Of a stretch of DNA of 64,000 nucleotides, positions 38,391-46,975 are shown in pieces. The position numbers and the translations under genes were made by a program. A model generated the notes under the pieces. That model was not told the origin of the DNA, did not search any database, and saw only the letters and a list, made by a program, of their open reading frames with translations. Each line of letters starts with the position of its first letter. Position 1 is the stretch's first letter. The DNA comes from Curtobacterium sp. VKM Ac-2922 (lineage in GTDB: Bacteria; Actinomycetota; Actinomycetes; Actinomycetales; Microbacteriaceae): positions 186,001 through 250,000 of the forward strand of contig NZ_JALGRO010000002.1 of NCBI RefSeq assembly GCF_022815645.1, written 5' to 3'.

Positions 38391-38463
38391 CCGGTGACGG
38401 CCCGACGCACATCTCATCACCCCGGCGGACGGACCCCGGAGGGCTGCACGGTACCCTCGTCCT

Positions 38464-38479
38464 GCAGGAGGCCTCCTGC
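38464..38479. repeat. 16-bp perfect palindrome between tRNA-Leu and dedA
   Basis: GCAGGAGGCCTCCTGC. It holds a variant of the dispersed element core (GGAGGCC) and could serve as the tRNA terminator or as an element of the dedA leader. The remaining sequence between 38392 and 38506 shows no other feature. Confidence 0.45.
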
Positions 38480-38506
38480 CTCCGCACCAGCACGACCGGA
38501 AGAAGC

Positions 38507-39199
38507 ATGCACTCCGTCGCACTCGCCCTGATCCCCTGGCTGGATCCGCAGTACATCCTCGACCACTTCGGGGCCGTCGCCGTGCTCGTCGTGTGCGCCA
38601 TCATCTTCGCCGAGACCGGTCTGCTGATCGGGTTCATCTTCCCCGGTGACAGCCTGCTCGTGATCACCGGCCTGTTCGCCTTCGACCGCGGTGGCGCCAT
38701 CGGCGGCATCCCGATCTGGGTCGCCGCGCTGATGATCGCCGCCGCCGCGTTCCTGGGTGGCGAACTCGGCTACTACATCGGCAAGAAGGCCGGTCCGCCG
38801 ATCTTCGAGCGCCGTGAGAGCGGTCTGTTCTCCAAGGCCAACGTCGACCGGACCAACGCGTTCTTCCACCGCTTCGGCCCGCTCGCGGTGATCCTGGCCC
38901 GCTTCGTGCCGGTCGTCCGCACGTTCCTGCCGATCGCCGCCGGCGTCGGCCGGATGGACTACAAGAAGTACTCACTGTTCAACGCCATCGGCGCGCTCAT
39001 CTGGGGTCTCGGCGTCACGTTCCTCGGCTACTTCCTGGGCTACATCCCGTTCGTCGCCCACATCGTCCGCGAGTACATCGACGTCATCCTGCTCGCCGCG
39101 GTCGTCGTGACGGTCGTGCCCATGGCGCTGACCTACATCCGCAATGCGCGCAAGGCGAAGAAGGACCAGCAGGAGCACGGCCAGCCAACCGTCGACTGA
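38507..39199 (+). CDS. DedA/SNARE-associated family membrane protein
   Basis: Integral membrane protein of 230 residues, likely a phospholipid (undecaprenyl phosphate or phosphatidylethanolamine-type) flippase. Family motifs: ETGLLIGFIFPGDSLL, the re-entrant loop, LGGELGYYIGKKAG, FFHRFGPLAVILARFVPVVRTFLPIAAGVGRM and FLGYFLGY. The catalytic-like Glu and the Arg pair in RFVPVVRT are present. ATG at 38507 with GGAAGAAG just upstream. Confidence 0.94.
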   Translation: MHSVALALIPWLDPQYILDHFGAVAVLVVCAIIFAETGLLIGFIFPGDSLLVITGLFAFDRGGAIGGIPIWVAALMIAAAAFLGGELGYYIGKKAGPPIFERRESGLFSKANVDRTNAFFHRFGPLAVILARFVPVVRTFLPIAAGVGRMDYKKYSLFNAIGALIWGLGVTFLGYFLGYIPFVAHIVREYIDVILLAAVVVTVVPMALTYIRNARKAKKDQQEHGQPTVD

Positions 39200-39217
39200 C
39201 GCGTGCCCCCGGTCGGG

Positions 39218-39820
39218 TCAGCCCGCCGTGGTGGCGAACCACTCCCGCACGATCGGTGCGATGCCCCGGAAGGCCTTGGCCCGGTGGCTCAGGGCGTTCT
39301 TCTCGGCACGGGTGAGCTCGGCCGACGACCGGTCCGCGTCGTCCGGCTGGAACACCGGGTCGTACCCGTGCCCGCCGTCACCGCGGCGCTCTGTCAGCAC
39401 CTCGCCGTTCCACACCGCCTCGACCACGTGCTCGACCCCGTCGGGTGTCACGAACGCGGCCGCACAGACGAACGCCGCGGTCCGTTCCACGACGCCCTGC
39501 AGGTTCTGCAGCAGCAGGTCGATGTTGTCCGCGTCCACACGGGTGCCGGCGTACCGCGCCGAGTGGATCCCCGGCGCGCCACCGAGCGCGTCGACCGCGA
39601 TGCCGGAGTCGTCCGCCAGGGCCGGCAACCCGGTGTGGGCGACCGCCGCGCGGGCCTTGATCAGCGCGTTCGCGGCGTAGGTGTCGCCGTCCTCGACCGG
39701 CTCGGGGCCGTCGTAGGCCTGCAGCGCGACACCGTCGCCGAGTGCCCCGCCCAGGATCTCGCGCAGCTCGACCACCTTGCCCTGGTTGTGGGTGGCCAGC
39801 ACCACCGAGCGGCTGGTCAC
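39218..39820 (-). CDS. rdgB: XTP/dITP pyrophosphatase
   Basis: Housecleaning enzyme hydrolysing deoxyinosine and xanthosine triphosphates to monophosphates. 200 residues; [19 protein letters not shown] at the N-terminus, catalytic [26 protein letters not shown], and [11 protein letters not shown] with SHRAKAF near the end. The GTG start overlaps the rph stop as GTGA; rph, rdgB and murI form one operon. Confidence 0.97.
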   Translation of the reverse strand: MTSRSVVLATHNQGKVVELREILGGALGDGVALQAYDGPEPVEDGDTYAANALIKARAAVAHTGLPALADDSGIAVDALGGAPGIHSARYAGTRVDADNIDLLLQNLQGVVERTAAFVCAAAFVTPDGVEHVVEAVWNGEVLTERRGDGGHGYDPVFQPDDADRSSAELTRAEKNALSHRAKAFRGIAPIVREWFATTAG

Positions 39821-40545
39821 GCGAGTCCCAGTGCGGTCTTCTGGATCGCCGCGAGCGACGCGTTGCCCGCCAGGCCCAGGTCGAGCAGGACGTTCAGCTC
39901 GTCGCGGTCGAACGGCGCGTGCTCGGCGGTGCCCTGCACCTCGATGAACTTGCCGGAGCCGGTCGTGACGATGTTCATGTCGGTGTCGGCCGCCGAGTCC
40001 TCGGTGTACGCCAGGTCGAGCATCGGCTCGCCCTTGACGATGCCGACCGAGACGGCCTGCACGCTGTCGGTGAGCGGCGTGGCCTTCTTCGCGATGAAGC
40101 CCTTGTCGCGGCCCCACTCGATCGCGTCGACCATCGCGACGTAGGCGCCCGTGATCGACGCCGTGCGGGTGCCACCGTCGGCCTGCAGCACGTCGCAGTC
40201 CAGCACCAGGGTGTTCTCGCCCAGGCCCTTCATGTCGACGACGGCACGCAGCGAGCGCCCGATCAGGCGGGAGATCTCGTGCGTGCGCCCGCCGACCTTG
40301 CCCTTGATGGACTCGCGCTGCATCCGCTCGTTGGTGGAGCGCGGCAGCATCGAGTACTCGGCGGTGACCCAACCCGAGCCCTTGCCGGCCATCCAGCGCG
40401 GGACGCCGTTCGTGAACGACGCGGTGCACAGCACCTTCGTGTTGCCGAACGAGATGAGCGCACTGCCCTCGGCCTGGGCGCTCCAGCCGCGTTCGATCGT
40501 GACGGGGCGGTGCTCGGTGGTCTGACGGCCGTCGATGCGGGTCAT
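39817..40545 (-). CDS. rph: Ribonuclease PH
   Basis: Phosphate-dependent 3' exonuclease that trims tRNA ends; 242 residues. [30 protein letters not shown] at the start, [18 protein letters not shown] with the phosphate-binding arginines, and [19 protein letters not shown]. Complete and unremarkable. The start ATG overlaps the murI stop (ATGA) and AAGGA lies upstream. Confidence 0.97.
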   Translation of the reverse strand: MTRIDGRQTTEHRPVTIERGWSAQAEGSALISFGNTKVLCTASFTNGVPRWMAGKGSGWVTAEYSMLPRSTNERMQRESIKGKVGGRTHEISRLIGRSLRAVVDMKGLGENTLVLDCDVLQADGGTRTASITGAYVAMVDAIEWGRDKGFIAKKATPLTDSVQAVSVGIVKGEPMLDLAYTEDSAADTDMNIVTTGSGKFIEVQGTAEHAPFDRDELNVLLDLGLAGNASLAAIQKTALGLA

Positions 40546-41387
40546 GGTGTCCTTCCGGGGTGGGGCAGGGTGATCGCGTCGGTCTCGAGGTGACCGACAC
40601 GGACGATCTCGGGGCCGAGGAACCGGCGGGCGAGCCGGAGGAACCCGGTCTCGTCGGCGCCGGTGGCCTCGAACGCGTAGGTGGGGGGTTCGGTGGTGGT
40701 GCGCTCGAGCCCGTGCTCGACCAGGCGACGGTAGACGTCGCTGGCGGTCTCCTCGGCGCTCGACACCAGTGTGACGTCGGGACCCATGACGTACTGGATC
40801 GCCGCGGACATCAACGGGTAGTGCGTGCAGCCGAGCACGAGCGTGTCGACGTCCGCCGCACGGATCGGCTCGAGGTACCCGGCCGCGACCCGGCGGAGCT
40901 CCGGCGACGACGTGTCCCCGGCCTCGACGAACTCGACGAAGCGCGGGCAGGCCGCCAGCGTCAGGGTGACGTCAGCCGCCACGGCGAAGGCGTCCTCGTA
41001 CGACCGCGAGGCGATGGTGCCGACCGTGCCGATCACGCCGACCCGACCGGTCCTGGTCTGTTTGACGGCCGCGCGGGCCGCGGGCTGGATGACCTCGACG
41101 ACGGGGATGCCGTACGCCTGCTCGTACCGTTCGCGGGCGTCGCGCAGGACCGCGGACGACGCCGTGTTGCACGCGATGACCAGGGCCTTGACGCCCTGGT
41201 CGACCAGGTCGTCCATCACCTGCAGGGCGTACCGGCGGACGTCCGCGATGGGCTTGGGGCCGTACGGGGAGTGCAGCGTGTCGCCGACGTACCGGATGCT
41301 CTCGCGCGGGAGCTGGTCGATGATCGCGCGGGCGACCGTCAGGCCACCGACGCCGCTGTCGAAGACTCCGATCGGTGCATCCGTCAC
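40542..41387 (-). CDS. murI: Glutamate racemase
   Basis: Makes D-glutamate for peptidoglycan; 281 residues. The two catalytic cysteines are in VIACNTASS and [10 protein letters not shown], each with its acidic partner ([13 protein letters not shown]). The GTG start is six bases after TACGCT, a leaderless promoter. First gene of murI-rph-rdgB, an order common in actinobacteria. Confidence 0.97.
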   Translation of the reverse strand: MTDAPIGVFDSGVGGLTVARAIIDQLPRESIRYVGDTLHSPYGPKPIADVRRYALQVMDDLVDQGVKALVIACNTASSAVLRDARERYEQAYGIPVVEVIQPAARAAVKQTRTGRVGVIGTVGTIASRSYEDAFAVAADVTLTLAACPRFVEFVEAGDTSSPELRRVAAGYLEPIRAADVDTLVLGCTHYPLMSAAIQYVMGPDVTLVSSAEETASDVYRRLVEHGLERTTTEPPTYAFEATGADETGFLRLARRFLGPEIVRVGHLETDAITLPHPGRTP

Positions 41388-41393
41388 GGCACC

Positions 41394-41460
41394 AGCGTAC
41401 CGACGCGGGCCGACGTGCCGGACGCCACCCGGGCCTCCAGCCGCAGGTCCTGACTAGTGT
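41394..41460. promoter_or_regulatory. Divergent leaderless promoters of murI and pncB
   Basis: TACGCT (41399-41394, minus) lies six bases before the murI GTG; TAGTGT (41455-41460, plus) lies seven bases before the pncB GTG. Between them is a copy of the dispersed element core (CCGGGCCTCCAG near 41428), so the two promoters share one element. Confidence 0.5.
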
Positions 41461-41467
41461 CGATGGG

Positions 41468-42757
41468 GTGACCAGCGCGCTCCTGACGGACCAGTACGAA
41501 CTCACCATGGTCGATGCGGCCCTGAAGGACGGCACCGCCGACCGGCGCTGCGTGTTCGAGGTCTTCGCGCGACGGCTGCCGGACGGGCGTCGCTACGGCG
41601 TGGCGGCCGGCCTCGGGCGGTTCCTCACCGCACTCGGGGACTTCCGGTTCGGCGACGACGAGATCGGGTTCCTGCGCGACCGCGGCGTCGTGGACGCGGG
41701 GACCGCGGACTGGCTGGCCGGGTACCGCTTCACCGGGGACGTCCGGGCGTACCGCGAGGGCGAGGTGTTCTTCCCGAACTCCCCCGTGCTGCAGATCGAG
41801 GGCACGTTCGCCGAGGCCGTCCTGCTCGAGACCCTGGCCCTGTCGGTCTTCAACGCCGACTCGGCGATCGCCTCGGCAGCAGCGCGCATGGTGTCCGCCG
41901 CCGACCACCGCCCGATCGCCGAGATGGGCTCTCGGCGCACCGGCGAGTGGAACGCGGTCGCCGCGGCCCGCGCTGCGTACATCGCCGGGTTCGGCGCGAC
42001 GAGCAACCTCGAGGCCGGCCGCACGTGGGGCATCCCGACGATGGGCACCGCCGCGCACGCGTTCACCCTGCTGCACGACTCGGAAGAAGCGGCGTTCCGC
42101 TCCCAGCTCGACGCCCTCGGTGACGGCACGACGCTGCTCGTCGACACCTACGACATCGAGGCGGCCGTCGACACCGCGGTCCGGCTGACATCCGGTCGGT
42201 TGGGTGCCGTCCGCATCGACAGCGGCGACCTGCCGTCCGTCGTGGCGTCGGTCCGCGCGCAGCTCGACCGGCTCGGCGCGACGAGCACGAAGATCACCGT
42301 CACGAACGACCTGGACGAGTACACGATCGCCGCGCTCCGTGCCGCCCCGGTCGACTCGTACGGCGTCGGGACCTCGGTCGTGTCCGGGTCCGGGCACCCC
42401 GCTGCCGGGATGGTCTTCAAGCTCGTCGCGCACCAGTCGCCGGCCGGCGAATGGGTGTCCGTGGCCAAGAAGTCCGCCGACAAGGCGTCGATCGGCGGGC
42501 GCAAGGAGGCCGGGCGGCGCCTGCGCAACGGCATCGCGACGGCCGAGGTCGTCCGCACCCCGGGCACGTCCGCCGGTCCGGACGAGCGTCCGCTGCTCGT
42601 GCCCGTCGTGACCCACGGCGAGGTCGACCCGGCGTTCCTCGGCAGTCACGGGGTCGAGGCTGCGCGGGCACACCACGCCAACGCCAAGGCCGAGCTGCCG
42701 GTCGACGCGGCACGGATCGGTCGGGGCGACCCCGCGATCCCGACGCTGATCGTGTGA
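41468..42757 (+). CDS. pncB: Nicotinate phosphoribosyltransferase
   Basis: First step of NAD salvage from nicotinate, 429 residues. N-terminal ALLTDQYELTMVDAAL, GEVFFPNSPVLQIEG, the catalytic-region GSRRTGEWNAVAAARAAYIAGFGATSNLEAG, and VRIDSGDLPSV with the phosphoribosyl-binding residues. The GTG at 41468 follows TAGTGT by seven bases, so the mRNA is probably leaderless. Confidence 0.96.
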   Translation: MTSALLTDQYELTMVDAALKDGTADRRCVFEVFARRLPDGRRYGVAAGLGRFLTALGDFRFGDDEIGFLRDRGVVDAGTADWLAGYRFTGDVRAYREGEVFFPNSPVLQIEGTFAEAVLLETLALSVFNADSAIASAAARMVSAADHRPIAEMGSRRTGEWNAVAAARAAYIAGFGATSNLEAGRTWGIPTMGTAAHAFTLLHDSEEAAFRSQLDALGDGTTLLVDTYDIEAAVDTAVRLTSGRLGAVRIDSGDLPSVVASVRAQLDRLGATSTKITVTNDLDEYTIAALRAAPVDSYGVGTSVVSGSGHPAAGMVFKLVAHQSPAGEWVSVAKKSADKASIGGRKEAGRRLRNGIATAEVVRTPGTSAGPDERPLLVPVVTHGEVDPAFLGSHGVEAARAHHANAKAELPVDAARIGRGDPAIPTLIV

Positions 42758-42758
42758 G

Positions 42759-43022
42759 CTACTCGGCCTGCATCTTCTCGTAGATGGCCTTGCAGTCCGG
42801 GCAGACCGGGAACTTCTCCGGGTCGCGGCCCGGGATCCACTTCTTGCCGCACAAGGCCTTGACGGGCTTGCCGCTCAGGGCCGACTGCAGGATCTTGTCC
42901 TTCTTGACGTAGTGCGAGAAGCGCTCGTGGTCGCCGGGCTCGATCGCCTCTTCCTCGAGGAGCTTCTCGAGCTCGCGGTCCATCACGTCGAGTCCGCCGC
43001 CACCGGGTTCCGTCATGCTCAT
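42759..43022 (-). CDS. DUF3039 family zinc-ribbon-like protein
   Basis: Small actinobacterial protein of 87 residues. Acidic N-terminus (DRELEKLLEEEAIEPGDHERFSHYV), then a metal-binding-like pattern: ALCGKKW, 12 residues, VCPDC. Start ATG at 43022, six bases after TACCCT (leaderless). It converges on pncB with one base between stops. Function is unknown, though the family is conserved next to pncB and murI in many Microbacteriaceae. Confidence 0.93.
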   Translation of the reverse strand: MSMTEPGGGGLDVMDRELEKLLEEEAIEPGDHERFSHYVKKDKILQSALSGKPVKALCGKKWIPGRDPEKFPVCPDCKAIYEKMQAE

Positions 43023-43046
43023 GGGACCAGGGTACGTCCGTCCGCG

Positions 43047-43128
43047 GTCAGTTGCGCTGCGCCGCTGCTCCGCGGCGTCAGTTGCGCTGCGCCGCTGCTC
43101 CGCGGCGTCAGTTGCGCTGCGCCGCTGC
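43047..43128. repeat. 30-bp tandem repeat covering the exporter gene's 3' end
   Basis: GTCAGTTGCGCTGCGCCGCT plus GCTCCGCGGC repeats exactly at 43047-43076 and 43077-43106, with a third partial copy from 43107. The third copy is the end of the permease gene (codons AAAQRN and stop at 43108), so the other two are copies of the gene's 3' end, each with its own stop-like TGA. Each unit folds GCCGC against GCGGC. Confidence 0.85.
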
Positions 43129-44682
43129 GAGCAGGTCCGGGCCGTGCCGGTCGAACAGCTTGCCACCCACCACGACACCGAGCCCGAGCACCACGACGCC
43201 GACGCCGGCACCGACGAGCAACGTCAGCATCGCCCACCTCGCCGCACTGTCCGTGAAGGCCAGCACCGCGAGCCACCCAGCGGGGACCGAGAACACCAGG
43301 ATCCCGATGATCGTGACCGACTGCGACACGGTCGACACCACGCCGGCGGCCTGCGGCTGCTGGAACGCCCGGTCGCCCGGTCGCACCGTCGGGTAGGGCA
43401 GTGCCACGGACACGACACTCGAGATCCCGAGGCCCGCGAACAGCGCCCCGACGCACACGCCGATCAGCACCGGGAAGGCCGCGGCGTCGCCGAAGAGCCA
43501 GGCGGACACCCCGCTGCCCGCGACGATCACCGGCACCCCGACGACGATCACGGGCGTCAGCCGGCCCAGCCGGTCGCTCCATCCGGGTGCCCCCGAAGCC
43601 ACGTGCAGCCACACCGCGGTGTTGTCGTACGCGACGTCGTTGTGCGGCAGGAACCCCGCGATGACGGCCATCAGCGGCAGCGGGATGAGCGCGGTCCAGT
43701 GCCAGGGCATGCCGGCGACGCCGAGCGGCACGACGACGATCGGCACGAAGAGCAGGATCAGGTACGAGGTGCGGTACCGCGGGTCACGGCCCCAGTAGGT
43801 CAACGCACGGGCGGCGACGGCACCGACCGGGGTCGCCCCGAGCCGGTCGAACCACCCCAGGGTCCGGTAGCTCCGGACCGACGCACGGTCGTCGACCGTG
43901 ACGAGCAGGTGCCCGACGAGCGCCCACCACGCCCAGGCCAGCAGACCGAGGACCGCCAGCGCGATCAGGAGCTCGACGACGGCTCCGCCGGTGTCGCCGA
44001 CGGCGGCCGCAGCGGGCACGGCCCACGCGGCTCCCCACGGGGTCCACCCGGCGATGTCGGCGATCCGGTCGAGTTCGGTGCTGCGCGGGTCGACCCAGTC
44101 GACGCGCAGCAGCAGCGACACGGTCGGGATCGCCAGGACCACGACCACGAGCGTCACCAACCAGCCGGCGTCGCGTGTCGGACGGTGCCCGCCGAAGAGC
44201 CACGCTCCCAGTGCACACCCGACCCGCACCAGCAGGGCGGCGGTCGCGACGACGAGCACCGCCGCGACGACCCCGAGGACCCCGCTGCCGGCGTCCCGCA
44301 TCCAGGTCACCGACTGGGCGACCGCGACGATCGCCACGGACACGATCGGCACGCCGACCAGTCCGGCCACGCCGAGTCCCACGGCCAGGTCGCGTCGGGT
44401 GACGCCGAACACGGCGAACCGTCGCGGGTCGAACTGGTCCGCGCCGCCGACGGCGAGCGGGATGATCGTGAACCCGACCATCACCAGCGTGCCGACGGGC
44501 ACGACGACGGTCCGGGCGACCTCGGGGTCGGCGGTACGCAGGGCGGTGACCGCCATGGCGACGAGCACGGCCGCGGCGAGTCCGGCGAGGCTGCCGACGA
44601 CGACCAGGACCGAGCGACGCGCACTCCCCCTGACCTCGCCCGCCAGCAGGTCGGCCCTCAGCCGGAGAAGCTGTGCAACCAT
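43108..44682 (-). CDS. ABC-2 exporter permease, large multi-span
   Basis: Membrane protein of 524 residues with about twelve hydrophobic segments and little soluble domain, suggesting two fused six-helix halves. Conserved-looking DPRYRTSYLILLFVPIVVVPL and FLPHNDVAYDNTAVWLHVASG resemble a family of actinobacterial transporter proteins that travel with an ATPase of this type. The ATG at 44682 overlaps the ATPase gene by 25 bases. The 3' end is part of a tandem repeat. Substrate unknown. Confidence 0.88.
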   Translation of the reverse strand: MVAQLLRLRADLLAGEVRGSARRSVLVVVGSLAGLAAAVLVAMAVTALRTADPEVARTVVVPVGTLVMVGFTIIPLAVGGADQFDPRRFAVFGVTRRDLAVGLGVAGLVGVPIVSVAIVAVAQSVTWMRDAGSGVLGVVAAVLVVATAALLVRVGCALGAWLFGGHRPTRDAGWLVTLVVVVLAIPTVSLLLRVDWVDPRSTELDRIADIAGWTPWGAAWAVPAAAAVGDTGGAVVELLIALAVLGLLAWAWWALVGHLLVTVDDRASVRSYRTLGWFDRLGATPVGAVAARALTYWGRDPRYRTSYLILLFVPIVVVPLGVAGMPWHWTALIPLPLMAVIAGFLPHNDVAYDNTAVWLHVASGAPGWSDRLGRLTPVIVVGVPVIVAGSGVSAWLFGDAAAFPVLIGVCVGALFAGLGISSVVSVALPYPTVRPGDRAFQQPQAAGVVSTVSQSVTIIGILVFSVPAGWLAVLAFTDSAARWAMLTLLVGAGVGVVVLGLGVVVGGKLFDRHGPDLLAAAQRN

Positions 44683-45941
44683 TCCATGCTCTCTGCGACG
44701 ACGCGGCCACCCGCGAGCTCGACGAACTTGTCCTCGAGGCTCTTCCGGCCACGCACCTGCGCCATGGTGCCCGACGCGAGCACCTTGCCGCCGACGATCA
44801 CGGCGACCGAGTCGCACGTGCGCTGGACGAGTTCCATCGAGTGGCTCGACAGGACGACGGTGCCGCCGCCCTGGGTGTAGCGGCGCAGGATCTCGACGAT
44901 CGTCGCCGAGCTGACCGGGTCGACCGACTCGAACGGCTCGTCGAGCACGAGCACGCGCGGGGAGTGGATGAGGGTCGCGGCCAGGGCGATCTTCTTCGCC
45001 ATCCCGACGGAGTAGTCGGCGACCTGACGACCGAGTGCGTCGCCGAGCCCGAAGGCCTCGGCCAGGTCGGCGCTCCGCGCTCGGGCGGTCTTGCCGTCGA
45101 GCCCGCGCAGCGTCGCCGAGTAGAACAGCAGCTGCGCACCGGTCAGACGGTCGAACAGACGGAGTCGGTCGGGCAGCACGCCCATGCTCCGTTTCGCCGC
45201 GGCCGGGTCGGCCCACACGTCGTGGTCGAGCACGGTCGCGGTGCCGGCGTCGGGACGCAGCAGACCGGTGAGCATCGACAGTGTCGTGGTCTTGCCCGCG
45301 CCGTTGGGTCCGACGACCCCGAAGATCGATCCCTGGCGGATCTCGAGGTCGACCTCGTCCGCGGCGATCGTCTGGCCGTACCGCTTGACCAGGCCGGCAG
45401 CACGGAGCACCACGGGCTGCTGCGGTGCCGGAGCGGCGGCCGTGGCGCGTTTCGTCGCGGTCGGCCGCGGTGCGCGCTTCTTCGCCGGCGCGGTCTGCCC
45501 GGCGGCCGGCGCGGTCTGCCCGGCGCCTGGCGCGTCGGCTGCGTCGTTCCGGACGGGAGGCTCGGTGGCGGTCGCGTCGACCCCCTCCGCCCGCCCCTCG
45601 GTCCGGTCCACCACGCCGGTCCGGCCCGACTTCGACGCCGCGGCGCCCTGCGGGCGTGTCGCGCGGCCCTTCTTGCCGGTGCGCTGCCCGGCACCCGGGC
45701 CCGTGCCGGTGCGTGCAGCGCCGCCCGTGCCGTCCGTCCGGACGTCGTCGGCGACGCGGGTGTCCGTCGCGGTGTCGTCCGTCATGCCGTCCTGTGCAGG
45801 GCGATCGTCCGCATCCCTGTCCCCCGTGTCTGCGTTGTCGTCGTCCACGGCGTCGTCGCCGTCGAACTCGGTCGTCTCGGTGAGCCAGGCCGCGTCGGAC
45901 GTCGCGTACACGTCGTTCTCATCCCCTGCTGCAGCCGCCAC
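44658..45941 (-). CDS. ABC exporter ATPase with a long disordered N-terminus
   Basis: 427 residues. Residues 1-75 are acidic (DGDDAVDDDNADTGDRDADD), 80-175 basic and Ala/Pro/Gly rich; neither looks folded. The ATPase domain starts near residue 177 with Walker A GPNGAGKTTT at 211, signature YSVGMAKK, Walker B VLVLDEPFESVDPVSS and H-loop SSHSMEL. The signature has Val where Lys or Gly is usual. GTG at 45941 lies six bases after TACGGT (leaderless), which supports the long N-terminus being real. Partner of the permease downstream. Confidence 0.9.
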   Translation of the reverse strand: MAAAAGDENDVYATSDAAWLTETTEFDGDDAVDDDNADTGDRDADDRPAQDGMTDDTATDTRVADDVRTDGTGGAARTGTGPGAGQRTGKKGRATRPQGAAASKSGRTGVVDRTEGRAEGVDATATEPPVRNDAADAPGAGQTAPAAGQTAPAKKRAPRPTATKRATAAAPAPQQPVVLRAAGLVKRYGQTIAADEVDLEIRQGSIFGVVGPNGAGKTTTLSMLTGLLRPDAGTATVLDHDVWADPAAAKRSMGVLPDRLRLFDRLTGAQLLFYSATLRGLDGKTARARSADLAEAFGLGDALGRQVADYSVGMAKKIALAATLIHSPRVLVLDEPFESVDPVSSATIVEILRRYTQGGGTVVLSSHSMELVQRTCDSVAVIVGGKVLASGTMAQVRGRKSLEDKFVELAGGRVVAESMEWLHSFSG

Positions 45942-46047
45942 GGCCCCACCGTACCAATGCGCCGGACGCGTCGGGGTGGGCGGATCCCCAGGGTCACGAA
46001 ATGACTACGAACCCGTTCAGGACGTACCCCGACGGGGGGACTTTCCG

Positions 46048-46053
46048 TATCAT
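46048..46053 (+). promoter_or_regulatory. Likely -10 box of the glycopolymer operon
   Basis: TATCAT is the best -10 match in the 297-base gap between the ATPase gene and the cytidylyltransferase-like gene. A start near 46060 would leave a leader of about 180 bases, much longer than typical here; it holds no recognised riboswitch. The gap also carries the leaderless promoter of the ATPase gene (45948-45953). Confidence 0.4.
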
Positions 46054-46238
46054 TCACGAGGACACGACGGAGTGTTCACCACTTGGAAACCTGCCCCGGA
46101 TGCCTGCGGGGCCGCGGATCGCTCCCCTGTCGTCGACGGCCGGGCGCGGCTCACGGCTCGTTCGCACCTGATCGGAGCACACTCGAGAAGGCCTGCCTGT
46201 GCCCAACGGCGCGCGGGCAGACACCCGAAGGGACCAGC

Positions 46239-46934
46239 ATGACCACGCAGATCGTCATCCTCGCAGCGGGGATGGGCAGCCGCCTCGGGCGCAGCCTGCC
46301 GAAGCCGCTCACCGAACTCAGTGACGGCCGCTCCATCATGCAGCAGCAGTTCGACAACATCCGCGCCGCGTTCGGTTCGAGCGCCAAGGTGACGGTCGTC
46401 GTCGGCTACAAGTCCGAGTACATCGTCGAGGCCTTCCCCGAAGCCGCCTTCGTCTACAACGAGTCCTACGACTCCACCAACACCTCGAAGAGCCTGCTCC
46501 GTGCGCTCAAGGCCACGGGCAAGGGCGGCGTCCTCTGGATGAACGGCGACGTCGTCTTCGACCCGCGGGCCCTCGTCCGCGCGGCCGACATGATGGACCA
46601 GGACCGCTCGTTCGTCAGCGTCAACACCGAGAAGGTGTCCGACGAAGAAGTCAAGTACACGGTCGACGCCGAAGGCTGCATCCACAAGCTGTCCAAGCAG
46701 GTCGTGGGCGGTCTGGGCGAAGCGGTGGGCATCAACTACGTCTCCGCCGCCGACAAGCAGGCGCTCATCCACCAGCTCGGCCGGGTCGACGACCAGGAGT
46801 ACTTCGAGGGCGGCATCGAGGCAGCCATCGCTGAAGACGGTCTACGCTGGACGCCGATCGACATCTCCGACCTGTACGCGGTCGAGATCGACTTCGCCGA
46901 GGACCTCGAGCGCGCGAACAACCTGTTCGCCTGA
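46239..46934 (+). CDS. LicC-like nucleotidyltransferase (phospho-alcohol cytidylyltransferase family)
   Basis: 231-residue Rossmann-type nucleotidyltransferase. LAAGMGSRLGRSLPKPLTEL is the nucleotide and metal site, WMNGDVVFDP the second metal-binding Asp region, and the late VEIDFAEDLERAN fits the family. Length and pattern match CTP:phosphocholine cytidylyltransferase (LicC) and related inositol phosphate or sugar phosphate enzymes. The ATG follows AAGGGA. It opens an operon with a TagG/TagH-like exporter and lies near a CDP-alcohol phosphotransferase, so it probably makes the CDP-linked donor. The activated alcohol is not identified. Confidence 0.88.
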   Translation: MTTQIVILAAGMGSRLGRSLPKPLTELSDGRSIMQQQFDNIRAAFGSSAKVTVVVGYKSEYIVEAFPEAAFVYNESYDSTNTSKSLLRALKATGKGGVLWMNGDVVFDPRALVRAADMMDQDRSFVSVNTEKVSDEEVKYTVDAEGCIHKLSKQVVGGLGEAVGINYVSAADKQALIHQLGRVDDQEYFEGGIEAAIAEDGLRWTPIDISDLYAVEIDFAEDLERANNLFA

Positions 46935-46975
46935 GCGACTGGCATCCTCTCGGTGATCCCAGCCGGAAGGACCCC

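Noticed and set aside
43047-43128. Possible CRISPR array
   Set aside because: The 30-bp units are directly adjacent with no spacers, and no cas gene is nearby.
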